Of a DNA stretch of 64,000 bases, positions 16,905 to 25,275 are shown one piece after another; positions within the stretch are counted from its first letter, which is position 1, and each line of letters starts with the position of its first letter. The notes under the pieces are model-generated. The model was not told the origin of the DNA. It saw only the letters and a program-made list of their open reading frames with translations, and made no database searches. Source of the stretch: an uncultured Sphingomonadaceae bacterium (GTDB lineage: Bacteria > Pseudomonadota > Alphaproteobacteria > Sphingomonadales > Sphingomonadaceae); NCBI GenBank assembly GCA_947493325.1, contig CANLQI010000001.1:1813375-1877374 (forward strand), written 5' to 3'. The position numbers and the translations under genes are program-made.

Positions 16905-17804
16905 CTAGCGGCAGGGTTCAAACACGGCCACTTCTGGGCTCCGCCCGCTGGACACAGACGCGCGTTTCATGCCATCGGAATTATAGGCCATGGCGATCTC
17001 GCCGCTTTGTGACACGGCAATTACTCCGCCATCCCCGCCCAGCCCCGCGACATCATCCAGCATATGCCATAAAGCCTCGGCCAGCGTATCGCCCGCCAGT
17101 CTGAAACGGTTCGCCGCCGTCAAAGCCCCGCCCGCGCGGATGAAAAACTCGCCGGTGCCGGTACAGGAAATCGCCACGTCCTCATCTGCCCAGGTGCCGA
17201 TGCCGACAATCGGCGTATCGCCCACCCGGCCCGCCGGTTTGCCAAACACCCCGCCCGTCGACGTCGCCGCCGCCAGATTGCCATGCATATCCATCACAAC
17301 CGCGCCGACTGTGCCGTGCTGCATCTCATTCACCGCCACATCATCGGCGCTGACACCCACGGGCAGCACATAGTAACTGGCGGCATGCTCCACCGTTGCA
17401 AACCCCTGCTGCAGCGCAAAACTGCGCGCGCCTTCACCCGCCAGCATGACACTGGCCGAATGCTCCATCACGCCGCGCGCCACGGCCACGGGATTGACGA
17501 CATCGCGGATCGCCGCCACCGCGCCCGCATTTTTGGTCGCGCCATCCATTATGCTGGCATCCAGCTCAACCTGCCCCGCCACATTGGGCGCAGAGCCTTT
17601 GCCCGCCACATACAGCCCGCAGGATTCCAGCTCACACACCATTTTCTCCGCCACATCAACCGCTGCGGTGCCGCCCTTCAACATCGCCTCACCAGTCACA
17701 GCCAGTTCCTCCAAATGCGCCTCGACCTGGGTGTAATCCTCTCCTGGTTTTGCGCCTGCCCCGCCGTGCAGGGCCAGGGCATATTTTGCGGCTTGCTCTG
17801 GCAT
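16905..17804 (-). CDS. iaaA: isoaspartyl peptidase / L-asparaginase (Ntn hydrolase)
   Basis: The 299-residue precursor should self-cleave before Thr165 in [11 protein letters not shown] to expose the catalytic threonine. Other family marks are [11 protein letters not shown] at residues 10-21, VAGKGSAPN near 68, [16 protein letters not shown] and [12 protein letters not shown]. The enzyme splits beta-aspartyl dipeptides, so it can hydrolyse the beta-Asp-Arg released by cyanophycinase. It is convergent with the cyanophycin operon, 6 bases between stops. The start at 17804 has CGGAAA upstream. A truncated copy of its 5' end lies at 22.4-22.6 kb. Confidence 0.92.
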   Translation of the reverse strand: MPEQAAKYALALHGGAGAKPGEDYTQVEAHLEELAVTGEAMLKGGTAAVDVAEKMVCELESCGLYVAGKGSAPNVAGQVELDASIMDGATKNAGAVAAIRDVVNPVAVARGVMEHSASVMLAGEGARSFALQQGFATVEHAASYYVLPVGVSADDVAVNEMQHGTVGAVVMDMHGNLAAATSTGGVFGKPAGRVGDTPIVGIGTWADEDVAISCTGTGEFFIRAGGALTAANRFRLAGDTLAEALWHMLDDVAGLGGDGGVIAVSQSGEIAMAYNSDGMKRASVSSGRSPEVAVFEPCR

Positions 17805-17971
17805 AGATATTTCCGGTCTGCTTAAGAGTGATGAACACAATGTTGCTTTGTGCACACCGGAATACAGAAAAATCGGCTCTGCACAAGCCGGTTGTATTGC
17901 CTGCGTTCAGCTGTGGGGCAGTCCCGGGGAAATCTACCTGATTGATATACGGCGGGCGCGGTCCCTGAATA

Positions 17972-19351
17972 TCAGCGGTTTTTGGCGACGCCTTTGAGCA
18001 CGGTCAGCTCACGGCCGAAACGCGCCACCAGTTCGCGGCGGATTCGGTCCTTGTTTTCAGTTTCAACCCACGGCCAGCAGGTAAACGTGATGCCATCCGC
18101 AGTGACTCCGGTCAACGTGAGTTCGGGTTCGGGTTCATCCAGTACGCCTTTGTGACTTTCCATGATCCGGGTAAGTATTTCCTCGGACTCCTCGATATCA
18201 TGTTCTTCCGCATTCACTTCCACTTCGATCGAAAGGCGACGCGTCGGGGCCCCTGTCGAATTCACGACGACATCGTCCCATATCATGTTGTTGGGAACAA
18301 TCACCTTACGGTTCTCGTCAGTGCTGAGGTGCGTGGAAAATAACGATACGCTTTCTACGATGCCGACCATTCCGGCGGCCTCGATTTCATCTCCCGCATC
18401 AAACGGACGCTGAAACAGGATCAATATGCCGCTGGCAAAATTGCTGATCGTATCCTGAAGCGCGAAGGCGAGTATAAAACCCATTGCGCCCAGTGCCGCA
18501 AGTAGAGGTGTCATATTGGTGCCAATCCATGACAGGCCGGCCAGCAGGCCTATGAAACCGCCGATACGGGCGATCCATTTGGACATAAAGGCTTTCAGCA
18601 GCTTGGAAGCCCGGTCGGAACGCCGGAATGCCGTGGATACAGCAAAGCCGATAATCCAGCCGATAATATAACCGCTCGCCATCCCGGCGAGAACAATGCC
18701 GATATTGCGCAATACGCGGCCACCGCCATCTTTTGAAAAAACCCATTCCTGAAATGTCAGCAGAGTGGTTTTCAGGTTGCTGGTGTCGACACGGACACCG
18801 CCGACGTCGGACAGATAGGCGCGGATTTCGGCGTGATCCTCCGGATCACCGCCGCGCGCGACATGGACGTCGAGTACATGCCGCAGCCGGTCCGCACGCG
18901 CAGTGCGGATTTCACGCAGCTCGGCGATACGCTCCACCAGCACCTGCATTTCGGGGGTCACTTTTTTCTCGGTTATTCCCTTGCCCGCAGCCCTGCGCTC
19001 CGCGGCGGCGGCCTGATTGAGCTTGAACAGTTCCATCTCCGCCGCGGCGAGCTGCTCGATCGATCCCCGCAATATCGCCAGCCAGCCCTCGACTTCATTC
19101 GGCATGTCATCGGCAGTCAGCGGCTCCAGCAGAATATCGAGCGCGGCTATATCCACATTCGGATCGGCGGTGCTGACAGCCTGCGCCGCATCACCGCCTT
19201 CCTCTGCAATCAGCTCTTCCAGAGCGGCACGTACATCGTCCACCGCAAGCGCGGGTTCCGCTTCGGGAATCTCGAGTTCCTCCTGCGCGTGCAAAGGTGT
19301 GCCGCCCAGCAAAAGGAAAAGAAGGATGATGGTAAAAATGTTTCGCAGCAC
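17972..19351 (-). CDS. MscS-family mechanosensitive ion channel
   Basis: The 459-residue protein has a cleavable signal peptide (ILLFLLLGGTPLHAQ), a periplasmic helical region with Glu/Ala-rich coil (30-200), transmembrane helices near 230-310, and the MscS core: the pore helix region GAMGFILAFALQDTISNFAS and the beta domain FDAGDEIEAAGMVGIVE near 340. It would open on membrane tension during osmotic downshock. It stands alone, between iaaA and the GGDEF-EAL gene, both on the same strand. Confidence 0.9.
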   Translation of the reverse strand: MLRNIFTIILLFLLLGGTPLHAQEELEIPEAEPALAVDDVRAALEELIAEEGGDAAQAVSTADPNVDIAALDILLEPLTADDMPNEVEGWLAILRGSIEQLAAAEMELFKLNQAAAAERRAAGKGITEKKVTPEMQVLVERIAELREIRTARADRLRHVLDVHVARGGDPEDHAEIRAYLSDVGGVRVDTSNLKTTLLTFQEWVFSKDGGGRVLRNIGIVLAGMASGYIIGWIIGFAVSTAFRRSDRASKLLKAFMSKWIARIGGFIGLLAGLSWIGTNMTPLLAALGAMGFILAFALQDTISNFASGILILFQRPFDAGDEIEAAGMVGIVESVSLFSTHLSTDENRKVIVPNNMIWDDVVVNSTGAPTRRLSIEVEVNAEEHDIEESEEILTRIMESHKGVLDEPEPELTLTGVTADGITFTCWPWVETENKDRIRRELVARFGRELTVLKGVAKNR

Positions 19352-19506
19352 GGATATACCTGTCAGACTGAATGAACCAAAGCAAATGCGCGGCTGTGTA
19401 CCACAGCTTTGCCGCAGCGCAATGTCAAAATTCGCGGTATGTTATTGCGATGGCAAGCCCAAGGCTATGAGCGGCATTGGACGGGTCCCCTTGCCACGCT
19501 ATGCAT

Positions 19507-22068
19507 TCATGCACGCCTGGCCACCGGCAGACTGTCCTGCGGGTATATCAGATGGCTGAAATATTCGATCGGTCCTGGCCTCCCCATCAGATAGCCCTGG
19601 GCCAGAACGCAGCCCTGCTGCCGGAGGGAAGAGAGCTGATGGTCATGCTCTATGCCCTCGGCAACGACGGGCATGTCCAGTGCTTCGGCCAGGCCGATCA
19701 CGGCTTTCACGATTGCCTTTGCCTGACGGTTTTCGTGCATCGAACTCACAAAACTGCGGTCAATCTTTACTTTATCGAACGGGAACAGCTGAAAATAGCT
19801 CAGCGAGGAATAGCCTGTGCCAAAATCATCCATGACGATCTTTATGCCCATGGCTTTAAGGTCACGCAGCTTGTCTAGCGCCCGGTCGCGGTCGTGGATC
19901 AGCACGCCTTCAGTAATTTCCAGCTCGAGCCGGGCCGGATCAAAACCGAATTTCGAAAGCGCCTTTTCAATACGCCGCACAATATTGCCATGCGCGAACT
20001 GGACGGGGGAAAGGTTGATGGCCAGATAAAGGTCATTGTCCCAGGCTGAAGCCTCGGCAAGCGCGGTCTCGAACACATAGTCACCCAGATCGCAGATGAC
20101 ATTGCTCTCCTCCGCTATCGGTATAAACACATCGGGTCCGATGGCACCACGTTCGGCATGATTCCAGCGCGCCAGAACTTCGAAACCGGCTGTTGTGCCA
20201 TCGTCCAGATTTTCAATAGGCTGATATGCTACAGTCAGCTCGCGGCTGCGCACCGCTTCGCGCAGGTCGTTTTCCAGCATGATATGTTCGTGCACCTGGA
20301 CATAAAGATCTGGCTCGTAGAAACGCATACAGTTGCGTCCTTCATGCTTGGCGCGGTAGAGCGAAAGATCAGCTGCCTGCAAAAGGGTTTCATCGTTATC
20401 ACCATCCTGCGGCGCCAGCGCGACACCGATCGAACAGCCCAGAAAAACGGCTTTGCCGTTGATAAGAAACGGGTCTTCCATGACGGCTATGATCTGCTCG
20501 CCGAGCCGGGCCGCGCGCGTTTTCACATCATCTCCCACGCAGATGACGGCAAATTCGTCACCGCCGTAACGACATACGATTTCATCATCCTTGAGAATAC
20601 CCACCATACGCTGCGCCACATCATGCAGCACCTTGTCGCCCGGCGCATGACCGTGGGCGTCATTCACGACTTTGAACCGGTCCAGATCGACACTGAGGAT
20701 ACCCAGTTTCTCGCTGTTCTTCATGCTTTTCCGGAATTCTTTCAGGAAACCGTTGCGATTACGGATTTTGGTTACACTGTCATAATGCGCCAGATACTTG
20801 ATCTGGCTCTGTGCCTTGTGGTGTTCGGTGACATCTTCGCTGATGCCCATCAGATAAGGGCGCCCCTCCGCTCCGGTATACACGATGCGTTTGGTACGCA
20901 CGCGTCTTTCGGCGCCGTCACGGGGCGTGAATACACTTTCGTGCAGATACACTTCCCCGGTATCGATGGCCTGGCGGTCGCGCTGCTCGTAACCGTCGGC
21001 CTCATCCGGAAACAGTGTGCGGTCCGTACTTCCCAGCACTTCACGCGCACTCAGTCCGGTCAGTTCTTCGGCGGCGCTGTTCCAGTATTTATATTCCAGC
21101 GTTTCGGCGTCCTTGACAAACAGCATGGACGGAAGATTGTCGACAACGGCCTGGAGAAAGCGCTTGGTGCGTTTTGTCTCGTACTCTAGCGCCTTGCGCG
21201 CGCTGATGTCGCGCACGATCGCCGCAAAACCGGCACGGCGGTGGCCGGTATCCACTTTCCAGTTGGTCAGCGAAAGCTCGATCGGAAATTCTTCGCCACT
21301 GCGTTTCAGTCCCTCCAGTTCCACGGTTTTCCCAGAAAGCTTGTGCTTTCCCGTTTTCACCACCCGCCGCATACCCGCTATATGCTGTTTGCGAAAACGC
21401 TCGGGCATGATCCTGCTGATGGATTGCCCCCGGATTTCGTCCAGTTTCCATCCAAACATTTTCTCCGCGCCCGGGTTCCAGCCAATGATCCGCCCGTCCT
21501 CATCGGAAATCAGCACGCCATCGCCAGTGGTTTTGCCAATCGCCTCGCTGATTTTCTCGAGCGCGCGTGAATGGTCCAGCTCGAAAAGCTGTACCACCGT
21601 ATCGGCCAGTCCCCTGAGCAGGTAGCGCTGCCGGTCGCCGAGCGCCGCTCGCGGCACCGTATCGATCGCACAGAGCGTGCCAATGGTATGACCGTTCGAC
21701 AGCCGCAGCGGTTGACCCGCGTAATAGCGGATGAACGGTTCGCCCGTGACAAGCGGATTATCGGCAAACATAGGGTCTTTTGCAGCATCACAGATTTCAA
21801 AAATGGAATCCTGCTGTATGGCATGGGTGCAGAAAGATATTTCGCGTTCGGCTTCGTCAGCATCAAGGCCGCATTTCGCCATGAACCACTGACGCTCCTC
21901 ATCGACCAGTGAAATAAGCGCGATCGGTACATCCAGCAATTCGCGCATCATGTGTACGATGTGATCGAAATGCGATACGGGCGGTGTATCCAGCACGGCA
22001 AGCGCCCGCAGCGCCGAGAGCCTTTTTCGCTCGGCGACATGTGTTTCGGATAATGTGTCGGACGGCAT
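19507..22068 (-). CDS. GAF-PAS-PAS-GGDEF-EAL cyclic-di-GMP protein
   Basis: The 853-residue cytosolic sensor has, in order, a GAF domain (about 20-165), two PAS domains (170-290, 305-420), GGDEF (430-590) and EAL (600-850). The cyclase site CRYGGDEFAV is intact. The residues five before GG are KDDE rather than RxxD, so the inhibitory I-site seems absent. The phosphodiesterase signature is EVL in FEVLARWN, an accepted variant; DDFGTGYSSL and VVAEGIE are present. So both activities are possible. No partner gene is adjacent. A 143-bp piece of its GGDEF region is copied at 22257-22399. Confidence 0.92.
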   Translation of the reverse strand: MPSDTLSETHVAERKRLSALRALAVLDTPPVSHFDHIVHMMRELLDVPIALISLVDEERQWFMAKCGLDADEAEREISFCTHAIQQDSIFEICDAAKDPMFADNPLVTGEPFIRYYAGQPLRLSNGHTIGTLCAIDTVPRAALGDRQRYLLRGLADTVVQLFELDHSRALEKISEAIGKTTGDGVLISDEDGRIIGWNPGAEKMFGWKLDEIRGQSISRIMPERFRKQHIAGMRRVVKTGKHKLSGKTVELEGLKRSGEEFPIELSLTNWKVDTGHRRAGFAAIVRDISARKALEYETKRTKRFLQAVVDNLPSMLFVKDAETLEYKYWNSAAEELTGLSAREVLGSTDRTLFPDEADGYEQRDRQAIDTGEVYLHESVFTPRDGAERRVRTKRIVYTGAEGRPYLMGISEDVTEHHKAQSQIKYLAHYDSVTKIRNRNGFLKEFRKSMKNSEKLGILSVDLDRFKVVNDAHGHAPGDKVLHDVAQRMVGILKDDEIVCRYGGDEFAVICVGDDVKTRAARLGEQIIAVMEDPFLINGKAVFLGCSIGVALAPQDGDNDETLLQAADLSLYRAKHEGRNCMRFYEPDLYVQVHEHIMLENDLREAVRSRELTVAYQPIENLDDGTTAGFEVLARWNHAERGAIGPDVFIPIAEESNVICDLGDYVFETALAEASAWDNDLYLAINLSPVQFAHGNIVRRIEKALSKFGFDPARLELEITEGVLIHDRDRALDKLRDLKAMGIKIVMDDFGTGYSSLSYFQLFPFDKVKIDRSFVSSMHENRQAKAIVKAVIGLAEALDMPVVAEGIEHDHQLSSLRQQGCVLAQGYLMGRPGPIEYFSHLIYPQDSLPVARRA

Positions 22069-22149
22069 CGGTTCTTCTTAGATTCCCAGTATGTTTGCAG
22101 GTGATACGGGTATCTAGGCAGCAAAAGTTAAGATATTCTTGCCACCAGC

Positions 22150-22254
22150 TGTGTTATATTTTTAATACACCCTTTCAATGGCCTTGAAAACCCGCTAAAT
22201 TCCCTCCATCTATGTGGGGAAACAACGCCGTCACGGGCGAAGGGTATGGAGAGA
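22150..22254 (+). repeat. copy of the telA upstream region (mosaic segment A)
   Basis: This ~105-bp stretch aligns with 25164-25267, the leader in front of telA, in the same orientation with about nine substitutions and one indel. It includes the ttatatttttaataca palindrome and the tatgtggggaaacaac block. Here no gene follows it; it runs straight into a fragment of the GGDEF gene. Confidence 0.9.
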
Positions 22255-22256
22255 CA

Positions 22257-22399
22257 CAGCATGATATGTTCGTGCACCTGGACATCAAGATCTGGCTCGT
22301 AGAAACGTATACAGTTGCGTCCTTCATGCTTGGCGCGGTAGAGCGAAAGATCAGCTGCCTGCAAAAGGGTTTCATCATTTTCACCATCCTACGGTGCCA
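22257..22399 (-). pseudogene. GGDEF-domain fragment (mosaic segment B)
   Basis: The segment matches 20275-20417 inside the GGDEF-EAL gene, same orientation, with six differences over 143 bases by my count. Read on the minus strand it encodes QAADLSLYRAKHEGRNC and RFYEPDLDVQVHEHIML, the end of the GGDEF domain, with no GGDEF motif and no start of its own. It cannot make a functional enzyme. Confidence 0.9.
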
Positions 22400-22622
22400 C
22401 ATTGGGCGCAGAGCCTTTGCCCGCCACATACAGCCCGCAGGATTCCAGCTCGCACACCATTTTCTCCGCCACATCAACCGCCGCCGCGCCATCTGCCAGC
22501 ATCGCTTCACCGCGGGCCGCAAGCGCGCGCAAATGCGCCTCAACCACCGCATAATCTTCCCCCGGTTTGGCCCCGGCCCCGCCATGAAGCGCGAGCGCAT
22601 ATGATGCGTTTTTGTCTGACAT
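22396..22622 (-). pseudogene. truncated 5' end of an iaaA-like gene (mosaic segment C)
   Basis: The frame starts at ATG 22622 with GGAAA upstream and reads [20 protein letters not shown] onward to [11 protein letters not shown], then stops just past the junction with the GGDEF fragment (TAG at 22389-22391). It corresponds to residues 1-76 of the isoaspartyl peptidase and lacks the catalytic Thr. The ~90 bases next to the junction are nearly identical to iaaA, while the distal part is clearly more diverged, including the first seven residues. Confidence 0.9.
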
Positions 22623-22705
22623 AGATTTTTCCGATTTGGTTTAATGGTGTAAGACTAATGGCGTTCATTGCCGAGCCCAACAGCTGTCCTGAAGACAGTT
22701 CAGAA

Positions 22706-23638
22706 TCAATGCTCCTCCTTCGCCTTCAGCGCCCGATCATATCGCAGCAAGAAATATGCCAGCGCTATCACGGTGAATGCATTGAGCACCAGGTCGATGG
22801 ATGTCGGGCCCGTATTGACTGTGATGAAGCCGATCCCGTTGGACAGCTCTGGGTTGGAAATATTGTCCATCATGGTCGCAGCAAACAGATTATTGCCGAT
22901 ATGCAACCCCATGGAATATTCCAGCCTTCCGGTCAGCAGCACCAGTGCGCCCAAGACTAATCCCATCAGAATGTAGAAACCGTTTAAAAAGATCGGGTCG
23001 ACGAATTCGTGTTCGATATTCTGACCGTGCATCGCCCAGAACACATATGTCGGAATGAACAGCAGAACCCAGAAATTTCTGGTTATCTTGCCGATAAGAT
23101 GGATTAGCGCGCCACGGCACAGCAATTCTTCGCCGGACGCCTGAAACAGGATCAAAAAACCATATCCTAGCGCCGTCCAGAGAGCCGATGTCGTCCAAGG
23201 ACGGAAACCGATCGAGTCCTTCAGAAAGAAGCTCGGCACCAGCGCGATGACATAGATACCTATTGTCAGCGCTATCGCCACTCCGATACGCCTGTACGAG
23301 ATACCCGTGCGCCACGGATTGACCAGATCGGCAAATTTCACGTCGGCGATACGGACCGCTAGGATGAATGCCGGAACATAGAGCGCCAGAACGCCGAACG
23401 CCATTGCATCGGATACCGTGTTCCAGTTTTGATCCGACATATCCTCCGGGAAATAGACGGAGAGATCAATGCCAATTGCCGGACCAGCGAAACTCAACGC
23501 AATTGCGATGATTGCCAGCAAAACCAGCGTCAGGATGCTACTGGCGACGATCGCCAGTACCCAGCGCAGCAAGGTGCCCTTCGGCTGGTCCGATGGCGAG
23601 AGGTAGCGGTCGATATAAGGTTCGAATATGGATGACAT
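22706..23638 (-). CDS. CPBP-family intramembrane metalloprotease
   Basis: The 310-residue protein has about eight hydrophobic helices. The three CPBP (ABI) motifs are visible: EELLCRG (EExxxR) near residue 168, FWAMHG (FxxxH) near 200 and HIGNN (HxxxN) near 255. These form the zinc-type active site in the membrane. Substrates are unknown; family members process prenylated proteins or bacteriocins, or act in self-immunity. A second CPBP gene lies 570 bases away on the same strand. Confidence 0.85.
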   Translation of the reverse strand: MSSIFEPYIDRYLSPSDQPKGTLLRWVLAIVASSILTLVLLAIIAIALSFAGPAIGIDLSVYFPEDMSDQNWNTVSDAMAFGVLALYVPAFILAVRIADVKFADLVNPWRTGISYRRIGVAIALTIGIYVIALVPSFFLKDSIGFRPWTTSALWTALGYGFLILFQASGEELLCRGALIHLIGKITRNFWVLLFIPTYVFWAMHGQNIEHEFVDPIFLNGFYILMGLVLGALVLLTGRLEYSMGLHIGNNLFAATMMDNISNPELSNGIGFITVNTGPTSIDLVLNAFTVIALAYFLLRYDRALKAKEEH

Positions 23639-23751
23639 GGAATGACTTACCTAAAGATGGTTGCGCGTAGCCCCGGCGTTGGTTTCAGGATAGTGTTGAC
23701 CAGTTCGCAAGGTGCACACTATCGCAGCCCGCCACCCTAATATCTAGTCTT

Positions 23752-24072
23752 TCATGGACAGGATGTGCGTGTATATTCAAACGCGCTTGCGTCAGCAGGG
23801 ATCGGTTCAGGGCGCGACGTTCTGAATACGCATATCCTTGCGGACTCGCCTTCGACATGGTCATATCCCTCAATATCATCATAAAACAGGTCACCATTTA
23901 CGACGAGACAGCGCATTGGCGCGACCCCGACACATTCGGCGGTATTTGCAGCAATATTGAACACTTCGATATCACCGGTTCCAGCGTTCGAAAGCTCGTC
24001 GCCCGCATCATTTTCGGTCGTGCAAGAGGCGCAAGCGATTAATGCAAGCGCACCAAAGAATCTCATCATCAT
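23752..24072 (-). CDS. DUF4377 lipoprotein
   Basis: The 106-residue product has a lipobox (ALIACASC) and then a DUF4377-like domain: ECVGVAPMRCLVVNGD, LFYDDIEGYDHVEGESARI and CVFRTSRPEP match the CLxV...FYdxIeGYxhxxGxxyxixV pattern I know for this family. It is probably an outer-membrane-anchored stress protein of unknown role; DUF4377 is often fused to META/HslJ domains. The start has AAGGAAG nine bases upstream. Confidence 0.7.
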   Translation of the reverse strand: MMMRFFGALALIACASCTTENDAGDELSNAGTGDIEVFNIAANTAECVGVAPMRCLVVNGDLFYDDIEGYDHVEGESARICVFRTSRPEPIPADASAFEYTRTSCP

Positions 24073-24138
24073 TATCGCTTCCTTTTATTATTCCCCATTC
24101 TCATGGTCTTGGGCTCATCCCCTGGTTAAGGCCGAATA

Positions 24139-24162
24139 TGACGACATATCTGACGACATATC
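24139..24162. repeat. 12-bp tandem duplication
   Basis: Two copies of tgacgacatatc lie head to tail between the DUF4377 gene and the second CPBP gene. It is in non-coding sequence. Confidence 0.85.
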
Positions 24163-24206
24163 TATAGCGCCTGTCTTTTGCGATCCGAAGCCACAGAATA
24201 AACAAA

Positions 24207-24935
24207 TTACACAAATGCCGGAATCATGGATACGCCATTCAAAAGAATATGCAGTATCAAAGGCGTTAACAGCGAATTCGTTTTATAGCGTGCATATCCA
24301 AGCAGAAGACCGATTGTAAACACATTGGCCAGGACAATCGCATCATATTGCGCATGGATGATTGCAAATATGAATGCCGTTATTGCGATCGTTCCGAAAG
24401 CGCCCAGCCGCGTGGAAATCAGACCTTTGAAAAGAAAACCTCTGAAAAGCACTTCTTCGAACAAAGGTGCCAAAATGACGATCGCGAAAACGTAAAGAAA
24501 CGGAATATCCGCAGAACCCATCTCGGCTGCGACATCGCCTATGTTAATCTCGACTCCCATCATTTGGGGTATGATGCTGAAGACAATTTGAACCAGTACA
24601 AGAACGACTGCCCCGATACCGATCCACGTTACAAGGCTTTTTAACGAGACAGGGTTGAGAGCAAGATACTCTTTCAAAATCGACCCCCGTTTCAGCTTTA
24701 TGACAAGTAATGTCAGCGCAGTGCAGACAATGGCCGACAATCCTACCGCCCAATATGTCATGCTTCCGTCGTTCATCGCACTTTCGGCATTGTTAAAGCT
24801 GTCAATATCAAATCCGGATCCGCTGTTTTCGGAATACCAGAATACAGCGGCAAATTGCGAAAACGCAGATGCGCTGATAATCATCATCGTAAATATGAAT
24901 GTAGCGAGCGGACCCCAGACATTTGTTTTTTCCAT
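24207..24935 (-). CDS. CPBP-family intramembrane metalloprotease (second)
   Basis: The 242-residue protein has about seven membrane helices and all three CPBP motifs: FEEVLFRGFLFKGL near residue 150, IFAIIHAQYD near 190 and LILHILLNG near 230. It is closer to the classical family pattern than the first copy. The ATG at 24935 was chosen because the 67 residues upstream in frame are non-hydrophobic and unlike the family. It is divergent from telA. Confidence 0.85.
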   Translation of the reverse strand: MEKTNVWGPLATFIFTMMIISASAFSQFAAVFWYSENSGSGFDIDSFNNAESAMNDGSMTYWAVGLSAIVCTALTLLVIKLKRGSILKEYLALNPVSLKSLVTWIGIGAVVLVLVQIVFSIIPQMMGVEINIGDVAAEMGSADIPFLYVFAIVILAPLFEEVLFRGFLFKGLISTRLGAFGTIAITAFIFAIIHAQYDAIVLANVFTIGLLLGYARYKTNSLLTPLILHILLNGVSMIPAFV

Positions 24936-25163
24936 AACTCTATGCTTTCTATATATTTTACCGATTTTGCACGATTTTATACGCGCTATCAAACGTATAT
25001 GTGCAAGTTTGCTGGCATAATGTCCACATCCATGCGTTTGCCAGTAGAAAATATTTGCTCCGATTTCTCCAATCGGTCTTATCAAATAGCAATTAGCAGT
25101 ACATATCCTAACCGCTTGCAATTGTGCAAACGTCAACCAAGCAACGTGGATAATAACCGTTAC

Positions 25164-25183
25164 TGTATTATATTTTTAATACA
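25164..25183. promoter_or_regulatory. perfect palindrome upstream of telA (candidate operator)
   Basis: TGTATTA and TAATACA are exact inverted copies with a 6-base spacer (tatttt). It lies ~95 bases before the telA start and ~230 bases before the divergent CPBP start. The duplicated copy at 22150 keeps it with one mismatch. A regulator could bind here; alternatively it is only an AT-rich promoter element. Confidence 0.5.
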
Positions 25184-25267
25184 CCCTTTCAATAGCCTTG
25201 AAAATTGGCTAATTTCCCTCCATCTATGTGGGGAAACAACACCGCCACGGGCGAGGGTATGGAGAGA
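25164..25267 (+). repeat. telA leader, source copy of mosaic segment A
   Basis: This is the second member of the ~105-bp direct repeat shared with 22150-22254. Because it ends at the ribosome site of a real gene (ggagagagtagagat before ATG 25276), it is most simply the source. The rest of the 340-bp gap between the CPBP and telA genes holds nothing else I can name. Confidence 0.85.
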
Positions 25268-25275
25268 GTAGAGAT

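Noticed and set aside
22175..22600. 141-codon frame spanning the mosaic as a possible new fusion gene
   Set aside because: It reads the GGDEF and iaaA fragments partly out of their native frames and has no coherent domain; it is a by-product of the rearrangement.
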